A DNA stretch of 27,013 nucleotides from Phoronis ovalis (Eukaryota; Phoronida; Phoronidae), in NCBI GenBank assembly GCA_028565635.1, contig JAOXYB010045837.1, positions 1 through 27,013 on the forward strand, written 5' to 3'. Shown here in pieces: positions 26,700 to 27,013 of the stretch; positions within the stretch are counted from its first letter, which is position 1; each line of letters begins with the position of its first letter. Position numbers and translations under genes: made by a program. The notes under the pieces were generated by a model. It was not told where the DNA came from. It saw only the letters and a program-made list of their open reading frames with translations, and ran no database searches.

Positions 26700-27013
26700 C
26701 ACCTGCAAGTGTAGGCAAAATTTGGGTTTGGGCATGATGAGATATACAACCTATATTTATAGCTGCATAAAAAGTTGTTATATATTTAAACTTTTAAAGT
26801 TGCCTGTATAGTTGAAACAAATGCAGGTGTTTGTAATATATTTAAGTTGTGCAAGATTAATGCCAGTCATCAAAAGAAACTTTAAACAACCATGTGATCG
26901 AAATCATGTGTTCATTTTGTGAATGTAAATATTATCTGGTGATTGAAAGCACTTATTTCTATGGCTTTAGTAACATTGTTAATTTCCCTTTACCTTTCTT
27001 GAACTAATATATA

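Larger units (their letters stand above)
22900..27013. other. Upstream intergenic region, no secure gene
   Basis: AT-rich with frequent stops. Apart from the CRE palindrome, the 433-bp element, the foldback element and the weak divergent-transcript signals listed separately, I see nothing. No reading frame here resembles a known protein. Confidence 0.6.

Noticed and set aside
26660-26700. tRNA or tRNA-derived SINE suggested by GGTTCGAGTCT
   Set aside because: Only a B-box-like word; no A box, cloverleaf or A-rich tail could be found.
26464-26735. Two overlapping minus-strand reading frames of about 85 codons
   Set aside because: They lie in the nested inverted-repeat element; two open frames over the same bases reflect its GC-richer palindromic composition rather than coding.

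Overview
The window is animal nuclear DNA: AT-rich, dense in short exons with GT..AG introns, and with small non-autonomous transposons. Nearly all identifiable coding sequence belongs to ONE gene on the minus strand, the single-type invertebrate PICALM/AP180 (Drosophila lap, C. elegans unc-11) clathrin-assembly protein. Its start codon is at 22416-22418. The protein resembles both fly LAP and vertebrate PICALM, which points to a spiralian (perhaps mollusc) or similar invertebrate; this is an inference. I traced 35 coding exons (862-22418) by hand from splice sites and reading frame. They sum to 3198 nt, exactly 1066 codons, with no stop. The last coding exon and 3'UTR seem to lie beyond the left edge.

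Layout, in transcript order (right to left). 22419-22850: 5' flank with promoter-like motifs. Exons 1-7 (22418-13360) encode the lipid- and SNARE-binding ANTH domain, about 270 residues, strongly conserved. Exons 8-13 (12850-10130) encode the linker and first AP2/clathrin-binding part and include two in-frame microexons (24 and 21 nt) and a 51-nt lysine-rich exon. Exons 14-32 (9829-2582) are nineteen consecutive exons of 27-183 nt, every one starting and ending in phase 1. Any of them can be skipped or joined without shifting frame, and several carry one LLDL/DLL-type motif right after the junction. Exons 33-35 (1948-862) encode the PICALM-like C-terminal part, Met/Pro/Gln-rich.

The most striking system here is that modular tail: a constant membrane-binding head followed by a large set of frame-neutral cassette exons carrying short adaptor- and clathrin-binding motifs. 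It looks built to vary endocytic-motif number by alternative splicing. Supporting signs are weak donors, shared CATGCAG acceptors (three containing the RBFOX word TGCATG), a NAGNAG acceptor, a tandem donor, and a hairpin-forming minisatellite beside a microexon.

Non-coding landscape: a 433-bp element with terminal inverted repeats and an exact 8-bp target duplication (23318-23750); a 600-bp TA-flanked inverted-repeat element in intron 1 (19758-20357); a nested foldback element (26339-26699); a shorter inverted repeat (21481-21664); a 34-bp minisatellite (11776-11930); and a G-quadruplex-type tract on the transcript strand (13584-13605). The right 4.4 kb has no secure gene; a small divergent plus-strand transcript is possible but weakly supported. 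I saw no rRNA, tRNA, CRISPR array, virus or toxin gene.
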